The notes beneath the pieces were generated by a model. The model was not told the DNA's origin and did no database searches. It worked only from the letters and a program-made list of their open reading frames with translations. 64,000 bases of DNA from Nocardioides sp. REDSEA-S33_B3 (GTDB lineage Bacteria; Actinomycetota; Actinomycetes; Propionibacteriales; Nocardioidaceae): assembly GCA_001627335.1 (NCBI GenBank), contig LUPK01000033.1:1-64000 (forward strand), read 5' to 3'. The translations under genes were made by a program, and so were the position numbers. Positions 43,837 to 54,069 of the stretch are shown in pieces (the first letter of the stretch is position 1; each line of letters starts with the position of its first letter).

Positions 43837-44864
43837 GCACCCTCCTGGATCCGACGACCGATCTCGGCCTTCACCTCGGCGCCGTCGAGCTCGCTCGACG
43901 AGCTGCCCCGTCCCGACAGGTTGACCCCTGACACGCCCGGCACCGCGAGCAGCGCCCGAGCCTCCTCGACGGCCGCCTCGATGCCTGCCTCCCGCACGTC
44001 GCCGGCGGCCAACACCCGCTCGACCCGGGCGTCGTCGAGGTGCAGCCCGGGGAACCCCTGCAGCACCCGCGCCCCCGCGGCGTCCGTGTAGACCGCCACG
44101 CCCGCCACGACGGGGATCGTGAGCCCCAGCTCCCGGGCCCGTGCGACGAACCGCGCCACCGTCTCCGGCGACCCGGCGTGGTTGAGCACCGCCACCTGTG
44201 CCCCGGCGCGCTGCTTCTCCACCAACCGCCCCGGGCGCAGCTGCCGTGGCGCGGCCTCCGGCGACTCCGGGACACCGACCGCCAGGCCCCGCCCCGCGGC
44301 CAGCGCCGCCAACCGGGTGCCGTCGAGGTCGAAGACCTGCGTGACCCCCGGCCGCACCCCCGGAGCCCGGCCGTCCCCGGTCACGCACAGCACCCCGTCG
44401 GCCTCGACCAGTCCCAGCCCGGCGACCTCCTGCTCCAGCACCACGCGGTTGCGGTCGCGGCAGGCCAGCGTCACCCACGGCACCCCGCCGGCCTCGCGGA
44501 CCAGCGCCGCCAGCACCGTCGGCGGGAAGTCCGGCCGGTTCTGGTGCTCCCCGAGCAGCAGCGCGTCGCACGACCCGCGCATCACCGCGACGCTCTGCGC
44601 CACCGCGGCCGGGTCGTAGGACGGCAGCGTCAGGTCGCTCAGCACGGCGTCCCCGCGCTCCAGGGCTGCCAGCAGCACCGAGGACGACGGGCCGGGGGCG
44701 GCCTCACGCCCGGCCCACGGGACCGGGTCCTCGAGGTCGGCGAACGTGCACCGGTGGTCTGCCAGCTCGCAGCGCAGGTCCTCGCGCACCCCGCCGCACG
44801 GACCGAACGTCATGCCCTTCGGGCAGGCGGTCGCGGCGGTGGTCACCCCGATGACGCTACCCAC
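43833..44864 (-). CDS. MTHFR-like protein with an N-terminal MTHFR_C-type cysteine domain
   Basis: The 343-aa protein starts with a cysteine module (Cys14, 23, 32, 39; CPKGMTFGPCGGVRED), which resembles the domain normally found at the C-terminus of some methylenetetrahydrofolate reductases or as the MetV partner. A MetF-like barrel follows: VTLACRDRNRVVLEQEVAGL, VLCVTGDGRAPG, VFDLDGTRLAAL, GRLVEKQRAGAQVAVLN and IPVVAGVAVYTD. The usual N-terminal catalytic Glu segment (EFFPP type) is replaced by LSDLTLPSYDP. It is translationally coupled to the methyltransferase. GTG 44864 or GTG 44846 may be the start. An altered folate or corrinoid-linked role is inferred. Confidence 0.75.
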   Translation of the reverse strand: MGSVIGVTTAATACPKGMTFGPCGGVREDLRCELADHRCTFADLEDPVPWAGREAAPGPSSSVLLAALERGDAVLSDLTLPSYDPAAVAQSVAVMRGSCDALLLGEHQNRPDFPPTVLAALVREAGGVPWVTLACRDRNRVVLEQEVAGLGLVEADGVLCVTGDGRAPGVRPGVTQVFDLDGTRLAALAAGRGLAVGVPESPEAAPRQLRPGRLVEKQRAGAQVAVLNHAGSPETVARFVARARELGLTIPVVAGVAVYTDAAGARVLQGFPGLHLDDARVERVLAAGDVREAGIEAAVEEARALLAVPGVSGVNLSGRGSSSSELDGAEVKAEIGRRIQEGA

Positions 44865-44907
44865 GCCGCAGGCACCGACCGGGCGAGCCGGTGCCGGGCG
44901 AGCAGCC

Positions 44908-44993
44908 GGAGCCGGACGGACCGAACGAGCCCCTGCGCCGTCTCACCCCGCCGAGGGGGCCCGGCCGGAAGGCCCTTCGGTCCGTCCGGCTCC
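44908..44993. repeat. Perfect 18-bp inverted repeat between divergent genes
   Basis: GGAGCCGGACGGACCGAA (44908-44925) is exactly inverted at 44976-44993 with a 50-bp spacer that itself can fold (GGGCC...GGCCC). The right arm ends 18 bp before the M1 peptidase start. It could be an operator pair or a leader hairpin. Confidence 0.6.
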
Positions 44994-45011
44994 GACGGAT
45001 AGGTTGCGCCC

Positions 45012-46787
<1,776 letters not shown>

Positions 46788-46820
46788 CAGCGCCCGCAGT
46801 GGCCGTGAGCCCGCACGGCG

Positions 46821-46878
46821 CAGATCACGACGTTGTGCAGGTCTGGAGGCCGGATTCCCTGCAGAACGTCGTGGTCTG
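46821..46878. terminator. Bidirectional hairpin between two M1 peptidase genes
   Basis: Arms of 20 bases (46821-46840 and 46859-46878) pair with two mismatches around an 18-base loop. The stop codons of the converging genes are at 46787 and 46894. Confidence 0.75.
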
Positions 46879-46893
46879 GGTCGGCCCGGAGCG

Positions 46894-48291
46894 TCAGTAG
46901 CCCTTCGGCTTGCCGTCCAGCCGCAGCCAGTCGTCGAACAACTCGTCGAGCTGCTCGCCGGAGACCTTCTCGGCCAGCCGCTCGAAGTCACGGGTGGTGA
47001 CGTTGCCGTAGGCGTGCTTGCCCGCCCAGCGGCGGCCGAGCCTCTTGAAGTCGCGGGTGCCGATCTCGCGGCGGAGCACGAAGAGCGTCATCGCGCCGCG
47101 CTGGTAGACCGGCTCCCCGAACAGGTCGGCGGGGTCGGTGAACTCCGTGGGCGCCGGGCTCCACAGGTCGTCGTCGGCGTCGCGGGCGTAGAGCGTGTCG
47201 AACCGCTCGCGCGGGGTCCGCCCGTCGTGGGCCCCCGACCAGAGCCACTCGGTGAAGGTCGCCCAGCCCTCGGCCAGCCAGATGTCGTGCCAGTCGGTGA
47301 GGGTGACGGAGTTGCCGAACCACTGGTGCGCGGTCTCGTGCACGACCGTCGAGGTGGAGGCCCCGCCCGGCGGGTAGAACGGTCGGGTCTGGGTCTCCAG
47401 CGCGTAACCGACGTACGCGTCGTCGACGACGTGCCCACCCGAGGAGAACGGGTAGGCGCCGAAGAGCTTCTCGCAGAACGCGATCACCTCGGGCAGCACC
47501 TCGCGCGCCGGGCGGGCGCCGCCGAGCGCTGCGTCCTCGAAGAACCACAGCGGCAGCTCGCGGCCGTCGACGGAGGTGACGCTGGACTCGGTGACGTCGT
47601 AGCGGCCGATCCCGACCATCGCGAGGTACGTCGACATCGGCTCGGCCTGGCGCCAGGTCCAGGTGGTGCCGGTGCCGTGCGGGGCGGTCCCGACGAGCTC
47701 GCCGTTGGCGACGACGGAGTAGCCGGCGGGCGCGCTGACGCGGAAGGTGAAGCGGGCCTTGTCACCGGGGGTGTTGTTGGACGGCAGCCAGGTCATCGCA
47801 CCGACCGGCTCGTTGACGGCGACCGCGCCGTCGCTGGTGCGGACCCAGCCCTCGGTGCTGCCGTCGTCGTCGGTGTGCTCCGGCGGCACCCCGTCGTAGG
47901 AGACGACCGCGGTGAAGCGACCCTTCTCCAGCGTCTCGGCGGGTGTCACGACCAGCTCGTCCCCGCGGCGCACGAACGTGGCCGGCTGCTTGTCGACGGT
48001 CACCGCGGTGACCTCCGGGCCGGAGAAGTCGAGGTGGAAGCGGCGCATCTCCTGGCGGGCGACCGCCCGGATGCGGACGGTCGCGATCGCGCGGTTGGTC
48101 AGCGGGGCGTAGTCGATCGCGACGTCGTAGGCGCGCACCTGGTAGCCGCTGTTGCCCATCGACGGGAACAACGTGTCCGGCTTCGCGGCCACGAGCGGCG
48201 CGGCCAGCACCGACCCGGCGAGGACGCCGGCCACGGACAGCCCCAGCGTGCGGGCGCGGCGGGTCGGCGTACGGCGCCGGTCGTTGGTCAC
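46894..48291 (-). CDS. Secreted M1-family metallopeptidase
   Basis: The 465-aa exported peptidase has an N-terminal signal (LGLSVAGVLAGSVLAAPLVAA) and the M1 beta-saddle domain. Its zinc site is HETAHQWFG (His318, Glu319, His322) with the downstream Glu in WLAEGWATFTEW. The usual GAMEN loop reads YVGYALETQTR, a divergent version. It is shorter than full M1 enzymes because it lacks the large helical C-terminal domain. It probably trims extracellular peptides. GTG 48291. Confidence 0.9.
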   Translation of the reverse strand: MTNDRRRTPTRRARTLGLSVAGVLAGSVLAAPLVAAKPDTLFPSMGNSGYQVRAYDVAIDYAPLTNRAIATVRIRAVARQEMRRFHLDFSGPEVTAVTVDKQPATFVRRGDELVVTPAETLEKGRFTAVVSYDGVPPEHTDDDGSTEGWVRTSDGAVAVNEPVGAMTWLPSNNTPGDKARFTFRVSAPAGYSVVANGELVGTAPHGTGTTWTWRQAEPMSTYLAMVGIGRYDVTESSVTSVDGRELPLWFFEDAALGGARPAREVLPEVIAFCEKLFGAYPFSSGGHVVDDAYVGYALETQTRPFYPPGGASTSTVVHETAHQWFGNSVTLTDWHDIWLAEGWATFTEWLWSGAHDGRTPRERFDTLYARDADDDLWSPAPTEFTDPADLFGEPVYQRGAMTLFVLRREIGTRDFKRLGRRWAGKHAYGNVTTRDFERLAEKVSGEQLDELFDDWLRLDGKPKGY

Positions 48292-48356
48292 CTGCTGACA
48301 GTAGGTGAGACGGGGCTGCTCGGCCGGGTCTTCGGGGTGGACGCGGCTCCTAGGGT

Positions 48357-49784
48357 GTGACCGTGGCCACCGCGCACGAGCTCCCCGACACCGCCGACCT
48401 CACCGCCGACCGCTTCCGCAGCATGAGCGGCGCCTCCATCGGCGCCCGCGACCTGCCGCCGCCGAGCGGTGCCGGGCTGCCGCCCGGCCCCGGGTGGCCG
48501 GTGCTGGTGCAGAGCGCGGCGCTGATGCGCTTCCGGCACTGGTTCCACCCCTACCTGCAGCGGACGTACGGCGACGTGTTCACCGTCCGGCTGATCCCCG
48601 GCGGTCGGCCGCTGGTCTTCTTCACGCGGCCCGAGCACGCGCGCGAGATCTTCGCCGGCGACCCCGAGGTGTTCCACGCCGGCAAGGGCAACGCGATCCT
48701 CGGCCCGATCATGGGCCGGCACTCGCTGCTCCTGCAGGACTCGATGGAGCACAAGCGGGCGCGCAAGCTGTTGATGCCGGCGTTCAACGGGCAGGCGCTC
48801 AAGGGCTACCGCGAGCTCGTCTCGCAGCTGGCCGCCGACGAGGCCGAGCACTGGCCCGACGGTGCGACCTTCCGCTCGCTGGACCGGATGAACGCCCTCA
48901 CTCTCGAGGTCATCCTGCGCGTGGTCTTCGGTGTCACCGACGCCGACCGGCTCGCCGCGATGCGGCCGCTGGTCAACGCCACCGTCGACATCAGCCCCGT
49001 GGTGCTGCTGGGCTGGGGCTACCCGTGGCTGCAGCGGATGGGGCCGTGGAAGCGCACGGTCGACACCCAGGCGGCCCTGGACCGGCTCATCCACGCGGAG
49101 ATCCGCGAGCGGCGTACAGCGCCCGACCTCGTCGAGCGCACCGACGTGCTGTCACGACTGATCCGGGCCGGCGCCGACGAGGGCGAGCAGCCGCTGTCCG
49201 ACACCGAGCTGCGCGACCAGCTGGTCACCCTGCTGCTCGCCGGGCACGAGACGACCGCGACCTCGCTGGCGTGGGCGCTGCGCGAGCTCGGGCAGCACCC
49301 CGACCTGCTGCGTCGCAGCCAGGAGGCTGCGCGCGGCACCGGCCCCGACGGCCCCACGACCGAGGACGACGCCTGGCTGGAGGCGGTGATGAAGGAGTCG
49401 ATGCGACTGCACCCGGTGATCCCGATGGTGGTGCGCACGCTGATGGAGCCCGCCACGATCGGCGGGGTCGACCTGCCCGCCGGCACCACCGTGGGGCCGT
49501 CGATCATCGTGGCTCACCAGCGCCCGGAGAACCACCCCGAGCCCGACGCCTTCCGCCCCGAGCGGTTCCTGGGGCAGAACCCGCCGACCAACACCTGGAT
49601 CCCGTTCGGCGGCGGCGTACGACGCTGCATCGGCGCGGGCTTCGCGCAGATGGAGGGCGTGGCGGTCCTGCGTGAGGTGCTGGCCCGCTGGGACGTCGCC
49701 GCCGTCGGGCCCGAGGAGCCGAAGGTCCGCAACATCACCTCGGTGCCGAAGCGGGGTGCGCTGGTGCGGGTGACGCGGCAGTAG
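48357..49784 (+). CDS. Cytochrome P450
   Basis: The 475-aa haem monooxygenase has the I-helix oxygen-binding motif LLLAGHETTATSLAWALREL, the ExxR motif in KESMRLHPVIPMVVRTL, PERFL, and the haem loop FGGGVRRCIGAGFAQME with proximal Cys424. It is soluble, with no membrane anchor. It belongs to the bacterial CYP group with FGGGxRxCxG (CYP110/CYP1xx-like), and the subfamily is not assignable by eye. Start is GTG 48357 or GTG 48363. It ends 11 bp from the convergent sulfotransferase. Confidence 0.95.
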   Translation: MTVATAHELPDTADLTADRFRSMSGASIGARDLPPPSGAGLPPGPGWPVLVQSAALMRFRHWFHPYLQRTYGDVFTVRLIPGGRPLVFFTRPEHAREIFAGDPEVFHAGKGNAILGPIMGRHSLLLQDSMEHKRARKLLMPAFNGQALKGYRELVSQLAADEAEHWPDGATFRSLDRMNALTLEVILRVVFGVTDADRLAAMRPLVNATVDISPVVLLGWGYPWLQRMGPWKRTVDTQAALDRLIHAEIRERRTAPDLVERTDVLSRLIRAGADEGEQPLSDTELRDQLVTLLLAGHETTATSLAWALRELGQHPDLLRRSQEAARGTGPDGPTTEDDAWLEAVMKESMRLHPVIPMVVRTLMEPATIGGVDLPAGTTVGPSIIVAHQRPENHPEPDAFRPERFLGQNPPTNTWIPFGGGVRRCIGAGFAQMEGVAVLREVLARWDVAAVGPEEPKVRNITSVPKRGALVRVTRQ

Positions 49785-49795
49785 GAGCGGCTGCC

Positions 49796-50953
49796 CTACC
49801 GGTCGAACGCCGCCTGCACCTGGGCCTCCGAGAGCCCGTAGTCCTTCAGCGAGTAGCGGTGCGAGGGCTTGGCGTGCCCGGTGCGCGCCTCCTCGTCGAT
49901 CGCCTTCACAACCGCCTCGGCCTCGGCCGACAGCGACAGACCGAACGCCTCGTAGACCCCGCGGACCGTGCCCATCGGGTCGCCCTGCAGGTCGGCGAAG
50001 GAGACGTCGACGAACTGCGAGGAGTCGTAGCGCGGCCGGGCGTCGTGGAACGCGTGGTAGGCGCGGCTCCACAGGTCCAGCTGGGTGTGCCCGATGACCC
50101 CGCCGACGTAGGTGTCGCTGTGCCCGGCGGTCGTCGCCGCCGACAGCGAGCACGACGAGGCGATGCAGACGACCGGGTCGCGGTGCGTGTAGACGACCAG
50201 CGCGTCCGGGTAGACCGACATCAGCGCGTCGAGCGCCGTCATGTGCGAGGGGTTCTTGAGCACCCAGCGCTTCTCGGGGTCGTTGAGCCCGATGAGTTGC
50301 AGGTTCTCCCGGTGCCGCGCGTAGGCGTCGGTCCAGTCCTGCCCCTTGAGCCACTCGGTGTAGCGCGGCAGGTTGGCCAGCGACTCGTAGGAGTTGGACT
50401 TGCCGGTCTGGCGCAGCAGCCGCCAGCACTCCTCCTCCGAGGTCGCGTCCATGTAGTGGATCCCCATGAACTCCGGGTCCTCCACGTGGTGCGCGGCGAA
50501 GGCCTGCTGCATCGCCGAGAAGATCGGGTCGTCCTCCCAGGTCTCGCGCGGCGGCCGCGGCTGGGGGTACTGCGTCAACCACATCTCCAGGCCCTGGTGC
50601 GCGGGATCGGCGGCCAGCAGCCGGTGCAGCGCCGTGGTGCCCGTCCGCGGCAGGCCCATCACGAAGATCGGCCGTTCGACGGGTACGTCGCGGTGCTGAG
50701 GCAGCGCGTTGAACTGCGCCTGCGTGAGCAGCCGGCCGACCAGCGCCGACTTCACCTCCGAGCGCTGGAAGTAGTTCCCGCGGCCGGTCAGGCCCGCCTC
50801 GGGGGAGTTGAGGTCCTCCACCAGGACCCGCAGCCCCTCCTCGTGCGCGGTGCCGCCGAAGTCGTCCATGCCCACGGTGCGCACCGCCGCGGCCACGATG
50901 TCCTCGTAGCTGCCCACGTCGGCCCGCTCGCGGGTCATCACGTTGTCAGACAT
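49796..50953 (-). CDS. Sulfotransferase-family protein (steroid-cluster type)
   Basis: The 385-aa protein of the sulfotransferase_3 family has an intact phosphate loop (PIFVMGLPRTGTTALHRLLA), LKNPSHMTALDALMSVYPDA and VVYTHRDPVVCIASSCSL (3'-phosphate-binding). It is the last gene of a four-gene leftward unit with an SDR, DUF1214 and an LLM enzyme. As I recall, the same three-gene order (sulfotransferase-like, SDR, DUF1214-like) exists in the KstR regulon of M. tuberculosis (Rv3529c-Rv3531c). A 116-bp gap with a large hairpin separates it from the SDR. Confidence 0.88.
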   Translation of the reverse strand: MSDNVMTRERADVGSYEDIVAAAVRTVGMDDFGGTAHEEGLRVLVEDLNSPEAGLTGRGNYFQRSEVKSALVGRLLTQAQFNALPQHRDVPVERPIFVMGLPRTGTTALHRLLAADPAHQGLEMWLTQYPQPRPPRETWEDDPIFSAMQQAFAAHHVEDPEFMGIHYMDATSEEECWRLLRQTGKSNSYESLANLPRYTEWLKGQDWTDAYARHRENLQLIGLNDPEKRWVLKNPSHMTALDALMSVYPDALVVYTHRDPVVCIASSCSLSAATTAGHSDTYVGGVIGHTQLDLWSRAYHAFHDARPRYDSSQFVDVSFADLQGDPMGTVRGVYEAFGLSLSAEAEAVVKAIDEEARTGHAKPSHRYSLKDYGLSEAQVQAAFDR

Positions 50954-50974
50954 CAGGTTGCCTCTCGTCTCACC

Positions 50975-51066
50975 GGGTCTCGAGGCTCGTCGCTGGCGCT
51001 CCTCGCACCTCGACCGCCGGCTCGCCCCCGATGGTCGAGGTGCGAGCGCAGCGAGCCTCGAGACCC
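50975..51066. repeat. Large imperfect hairpin repeat within the operon
   Basis: GGGTCTCGAGGCTCG (50975-50989) and TCGCACCTCGACC (51003-51015) are both matched by the complement within 51033-51066, giving 15- and 13-bp perfect stems around an asymmetric bulge. The left arm is 38/41 identical to 23677-23717. It may partly terminate transcription before the sulfotransferase. Confidence 0.65.
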
Positions 51067-51069
51067 CTC

Positions 51070-51909
51070 TCAGTCGTGGAACTCGCCGCAGTCGACGGTG
51101 AGCATCTGGCCGGTCACCGCCGACGCGAGGTCGGAGGCGAGGAACAGCGTCGCCCGGGCGACCTCCTCCGACGACGCGAGCCGCTTCAGATCCGTGGGGG
51201 CGGCCTTCTCGGCGTACACCTCGTCGTGGGTCTTGCTCTCGACCGCGGCGAGGAAGTCGAAGTAGCCGCGGTTGACGTCCTCGTAGATGTAGGACGGCGC
51301 GACGCTGTTGACCCGGATGCCGCGCGGCCCGAGCTCGGTGGCCAGCGAGGAGGCGAGGTGCTCCAGGGCGCCCTTGGACAGCTTGTAGCCGGCGTACTCC
51401 GGCTGGCTGGAGAAGGCCACGCAGGAGTTGAGCATGATGATCGAGCCCTTGGACTCCGCGAGCGCGTCGGCGAAGAGCGCCGAGAGCCGCAGCGGCGCGA
51501 AGACGTTGGTCTCGTTGACCTTCGCCAGCTTCTTCGGGTCGATCTGGGTGATCGGGTCCATCGGCGGGATCGCGAAGGCGTTGTTGATGACGCAGTCGAC
51601 GCGGCCGAAGGCCTCCAGGGAGCGGGCGACGAGGTTGGCGCGGGAGTCCTCGTCGGTGACGTCGGTGACGACCATCGCCACCTCGGCGCCGAGCGCCTCG
51701 ACCTCGGTGGCGACCTCCTTCAGGCGCTCCTCGGTGCGGCTGGCGATGACGAGCCTCGCGCCCATCTTCGCGGCCTCGACGGCCAGCGACCGGCCCAGGC
51801 CGGGGCCGATGCCGGAGATGACGACGACCTTCCCGGCCAGCACGGGCGCGGGGGTGTAGCGGTCCTCGATGGAGGTGTCGTGGGCGGCGGCGTAGCCGAG
51901 CTGGCTCAA
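51070..51909 (-). CDS. SDR-family oxidoreductase
   Basis: The 279-aa NAD(P)-dependent short-chain dehydrogenase has the dinucleotide loop VVVISGIGPGLGRSLA, NNAF near the middle, catalytic Ser in NSCVAFSS, and the YxxxK pair in EYAGYKLSKGALEHL, then PRGIRVNSVAPSYI. The best start is a TTG at 51909 that overlaps the DUF1214 stop, with GAAGGA seven bases before it. No ATG or GTG fits the N-terminus. The context suggests oxidation of a steroid or other alicyclic alcohol. Confidence 0.88.
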   Translation of the reverse strand: MSQLGYAAAHDTSIEDRYTPAPVLAGKVVVISGIGPGLGRSLAVEAAKMGARLVIASRTEERLKEVATEVEALGAEVAMVVTDVTDEDSRANLVARSLEAFGRVDCVINNAFAIPPMDPITQIDPKKLAKVNETNVFAPLRLSALFADALAESKGSIIMLNSCVAFSSQPEYAGYKLSKGALEHLASSLATELGPRGIRVNSVAPSYIYEDVNRGYFDFLAAVESKTHDEVYAEKAAPTDLKRLASSEEVARATLFLASDLASAVTGQMLTVDCGEFHD

Positions 51910-53126
51910 CTGATCATCCTTCTCGCGATGTGGCGCTGCCGGGCGGCGATCCGCGCGGCGTACTGCTCGTGGGTGAGGGGAGTGAGGTGCGGCAGCAGCG
52001 ACGCGACGTCGCCGAGCTTCACGACCTCGACGCTCGGCCCGTCCTCGGGGCCGAGGTCGCGCTCGAGGCGCTGCCAGCGCAGCATCATCGAGCCCGTGCG
52101 GTGGCCGGTGGTCTCCAGCCAGTTGGCGAGGTACGGCGCCGCCGGGTCGCCCGAGGGCGGCTTCTCGCTGACCACGAACCGCATCACGCCGTCCGGGTCG
52201 GTCTCGGCCTGCGCCTTGGTCAGCGAGGTCTGGTGGGTCTCGTAGTCGGTGGAGGCGTACCAGTCCGAGCCGATCTGGATCGCCTGGTACGCCGCGTCGT
52301 CGCACCGGGGCACCGAGACGACCATCGCCTCGTCCTCGCCCAGCTCGTAGTGGCCGATCGAGGAGCGCTGGGAGGCCAGCCCACCGGGGGTGGAGACCGG
52401 CGCGGTGAGGGTGTTGGCCTCCTCGGCGTACTGGAACCAGTGCGGGAAGGCGAACCAGGTACGGATCGAGGAGGTGATGGAGCGGGCCGCGACCTCGTAC
52501 TTCTTGGTCAGCAGGGCGCGGGTCAGCGGCTTCGCGGCCGCCCCGAGGGCGTCGGCGCGCTCGATGGAGATCCAGCCGGGCTCCTCGGTGTCCCAGTCGC
52601 AGAACACCTCGCGCACGATCAGCGTCTTGGCGCCGGGCTCGGCGGTGTAGGTGAACTCGAAGCTGCCCTCGGCGTCCCGCTCGAGCTCGCGGTCGTCGAA
52701 GGCCATCAGCGAGGTGGCGGCCGAGTCCGCGGTGTAGGCACCGCCCATGACCTGGAAGGACAGGTCGGCCGAGGTGCCCCGCCGCCCGCGGATCACGTAC
52801 TCGACGCCCTCGCGCAGGTAGGCGTTGAAGTACATCGCGTCGGGGTTGTCCAGGCCCTGGCGGGAGAACTGGTGCGTGGGCTGGACGAACAGCGGCCGGT
52901 CGAGGTCGTAGTCGAAGGCGGTCTGCATCGCCATCCGGATGCGCCCGGCGAGGTAGTCGTAGCCCTCGAGCAGGTCGGCCTCGGTGCGGATGAACGGTGC
53001 GGCGGCGATCAGCCTCTCGCCTTCGGCGATCGCTTCGCGCAGGGGGGCAGTGAGGTCCCAGGAGCCGTCGGTGCCGTCGACCTCGGGGTTGGCCGCCGGC
53101 TCCATGCCGTGGGGTGCGTGCGACAT
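51906..53126 (-). CDS. DUF1214-domain protein
   Basis: The 406-aa product ends in a DUF1214-like region (MMLRWQRLERDLGPEDG preceded by PYLANWLETTGHRTGS) after a beta-rich central part (GRRGTSADLSFQVMGGAYT, SFEFTYTAEPGAKTLIVREVFCDWD). There is no signal peptide and no known reaction. It lies between the LLM (15-bp gap) and SDR (overlap) genes, so it is translated with them. ATG 53126. Confidence 0.8.
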   Translation of the reverse strand: MSHAPHGMEPAANPEVDGTDGSWDLTAPLREAIAEGERLIAAAPFIRTEADLLEGYDYLAGRIRMAMQTAFDYDLDRPLFVQPTHQFSRQGLDNPDAMYFNAYLREGVEYVIRGRRGTSADLSFQVMGGAYTADSAATSLMAFDDRELERDAEGSFEFTYTAEPGAKTLIVREVFCDWDTEEPGWISIERADALGAAAKPLTRALLTKKYEVAARSITSSIRTWFAFPHWFQYAEEANTLTAPVSTPGGLASQRSSIGHYELGEDEAMVVSVPRCDDAAYQAIQIGSDWYASTDYETHQTSLTKAQAETDPDGVMRFVVSEKPPSGDPAAPYLANWLETTGHRTGSMMLRWQRLERDLGPEDGPSVEVVKLGDVASLLPHLTPLTHEQYAARIAARQRHIARRMIS

Positions 53127-53141
53127 CGGATCAGCCCCGGC

Positions 53142-54020
53142 TCAGCCGTTGACCTTGGCGATGACGTTCTCGGCGTACTGCTCGAGGTGCTTGATCTTCG
53201 TCTCGAGCGGCTCGGTGTCGGGGCCCTTGATGTAGGGCACGCGGAAGCCGACGATGCAGTCGGTGACGCCCTTGTCCTCCAGGCGCTTGATGCCGTCGAC
53301 GGTGTAGGCGTCGTAGGAGATGACGTGCACCTCGAAGTCGTCGCGGGTGTCGCCCTCCTCCTCGCGGATCTCGGCGAGCCGCGTGAGCAGCCGGTCGAGC
53401 TCCTCGCCGTCACCGCCCGCGTGCATCCAGCCGTCGCCCTTGCGGACGGCGCGGCGCAGCGCAGCGTCGACGTGGCCGCCGACGAGCAGCGGGATCGGGG
53501 ACGGGGCACCGGGGCACTGCTTGAGCGACTCGATCTCGTAGAACTCCCCGGAGTAGGAGAAGAACTCGCCCGTGGTGAGGCCCTTGAGGATGTCCATGCA
53601 CTCGTCCATCCGCTTGCCGCGCTTCTCCCACGGCACGCCGAGGGCGTCGAAGTCCTCGGGCCAGGGGGAGAGCCCGACGCCGAGGCCGAGGCGGCCGCCG
53701 GAGAGGTGCGCCAGGGACGAGGCCTGCTTGGCCACGAGTACCGGCGGGCGCACGGGCAGCTTCAGCACGAACGGCGTCAGGCGCAGCGTCGTCGTGTGCG
53801 CGAAGAGGTGCGCGCACAGGACCATCGTCTCGATGAACTCCTTGCCGTCGAGGAACTCGCGGTCCCCGGTGTCGGTGTAGGGGTACTTGCTGTCGGAGCT
53901 CTCCGGGTAGATCAGGGAGTCGGCCACGGTCATCGACGTGTAGCCGGCGGCCTCGGCGGCCTGGGCCAGGGGTGCGTAGTAGGAGGCCTGGGTCATCGCC
54001 TCGGCGTAGGTGAACCGCAT
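53142..54020 (-). CDS. LLM-class F420-dependent oxidoreductase
   Basis: The 292-aa TIM-barrel protein of the luciferase-like monooxygenase family reads YYAPLAQAAEAAGYTSMTVADSL, LRLTPFVLKLPVRPPVLVAKQASSLAHLSGGRLGLGVGLSPWPEDFDALG-type segments, and PIPLLVGGHVDAALRRAV, which bind F420 or FMN. ATG 54020 is 12 bp from the KstR-type site. It is the first gene of the leftward operon. F420 use is favoured by the DUF385 gene in the divergent unit. Confidence 0.88.
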   Translation of the reverse strand: MRFTYAEAMTQASYYAPLAQAAEAAGYTSMTVADSLIYPESSDSKYPYTDTGDREFLDGKEFIETMVLCAHLFAHTTTLRLTPFVLKLPVRPPVLVAKQASSLAHLSGGRLGLGVGLSPWPEDFDALGVPWEKRGKRMDECMDILKGLTTGEFFSYSGEFYEIESLKQCPGAPSPIPLLVGGHVDAALRRAVRKGDGWMHAGGDGEELDRLLTRLAEIREEEGDTRDDFEVHVISYDAYTVDGIKRLEDKGVTDCIVGFRVPYIKGPDTEPLETKIKHLEQYAENVIAKVNG

Positions 54021-54032
54021 AAGCCATGAGAC

Positions 54033-54046
54033 TAGAACGTGTTCCA
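54033..54046. promoter_or_regulatory. KstR-type operator in a divergent promoter
   Basis: TAGAACGTGTTCCA matches TNNAACNNGTTNNA at all fixed positions. It lies 12 bp from the LLM start and 23 bp from the SnoaL-like start, so one bound repressor could block both units. The sister site is at 4520-4533. Confidence 0.7.
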
Positions 54047-54069
54047 CTTTTCTGCCAGAGTGCCGTGTC

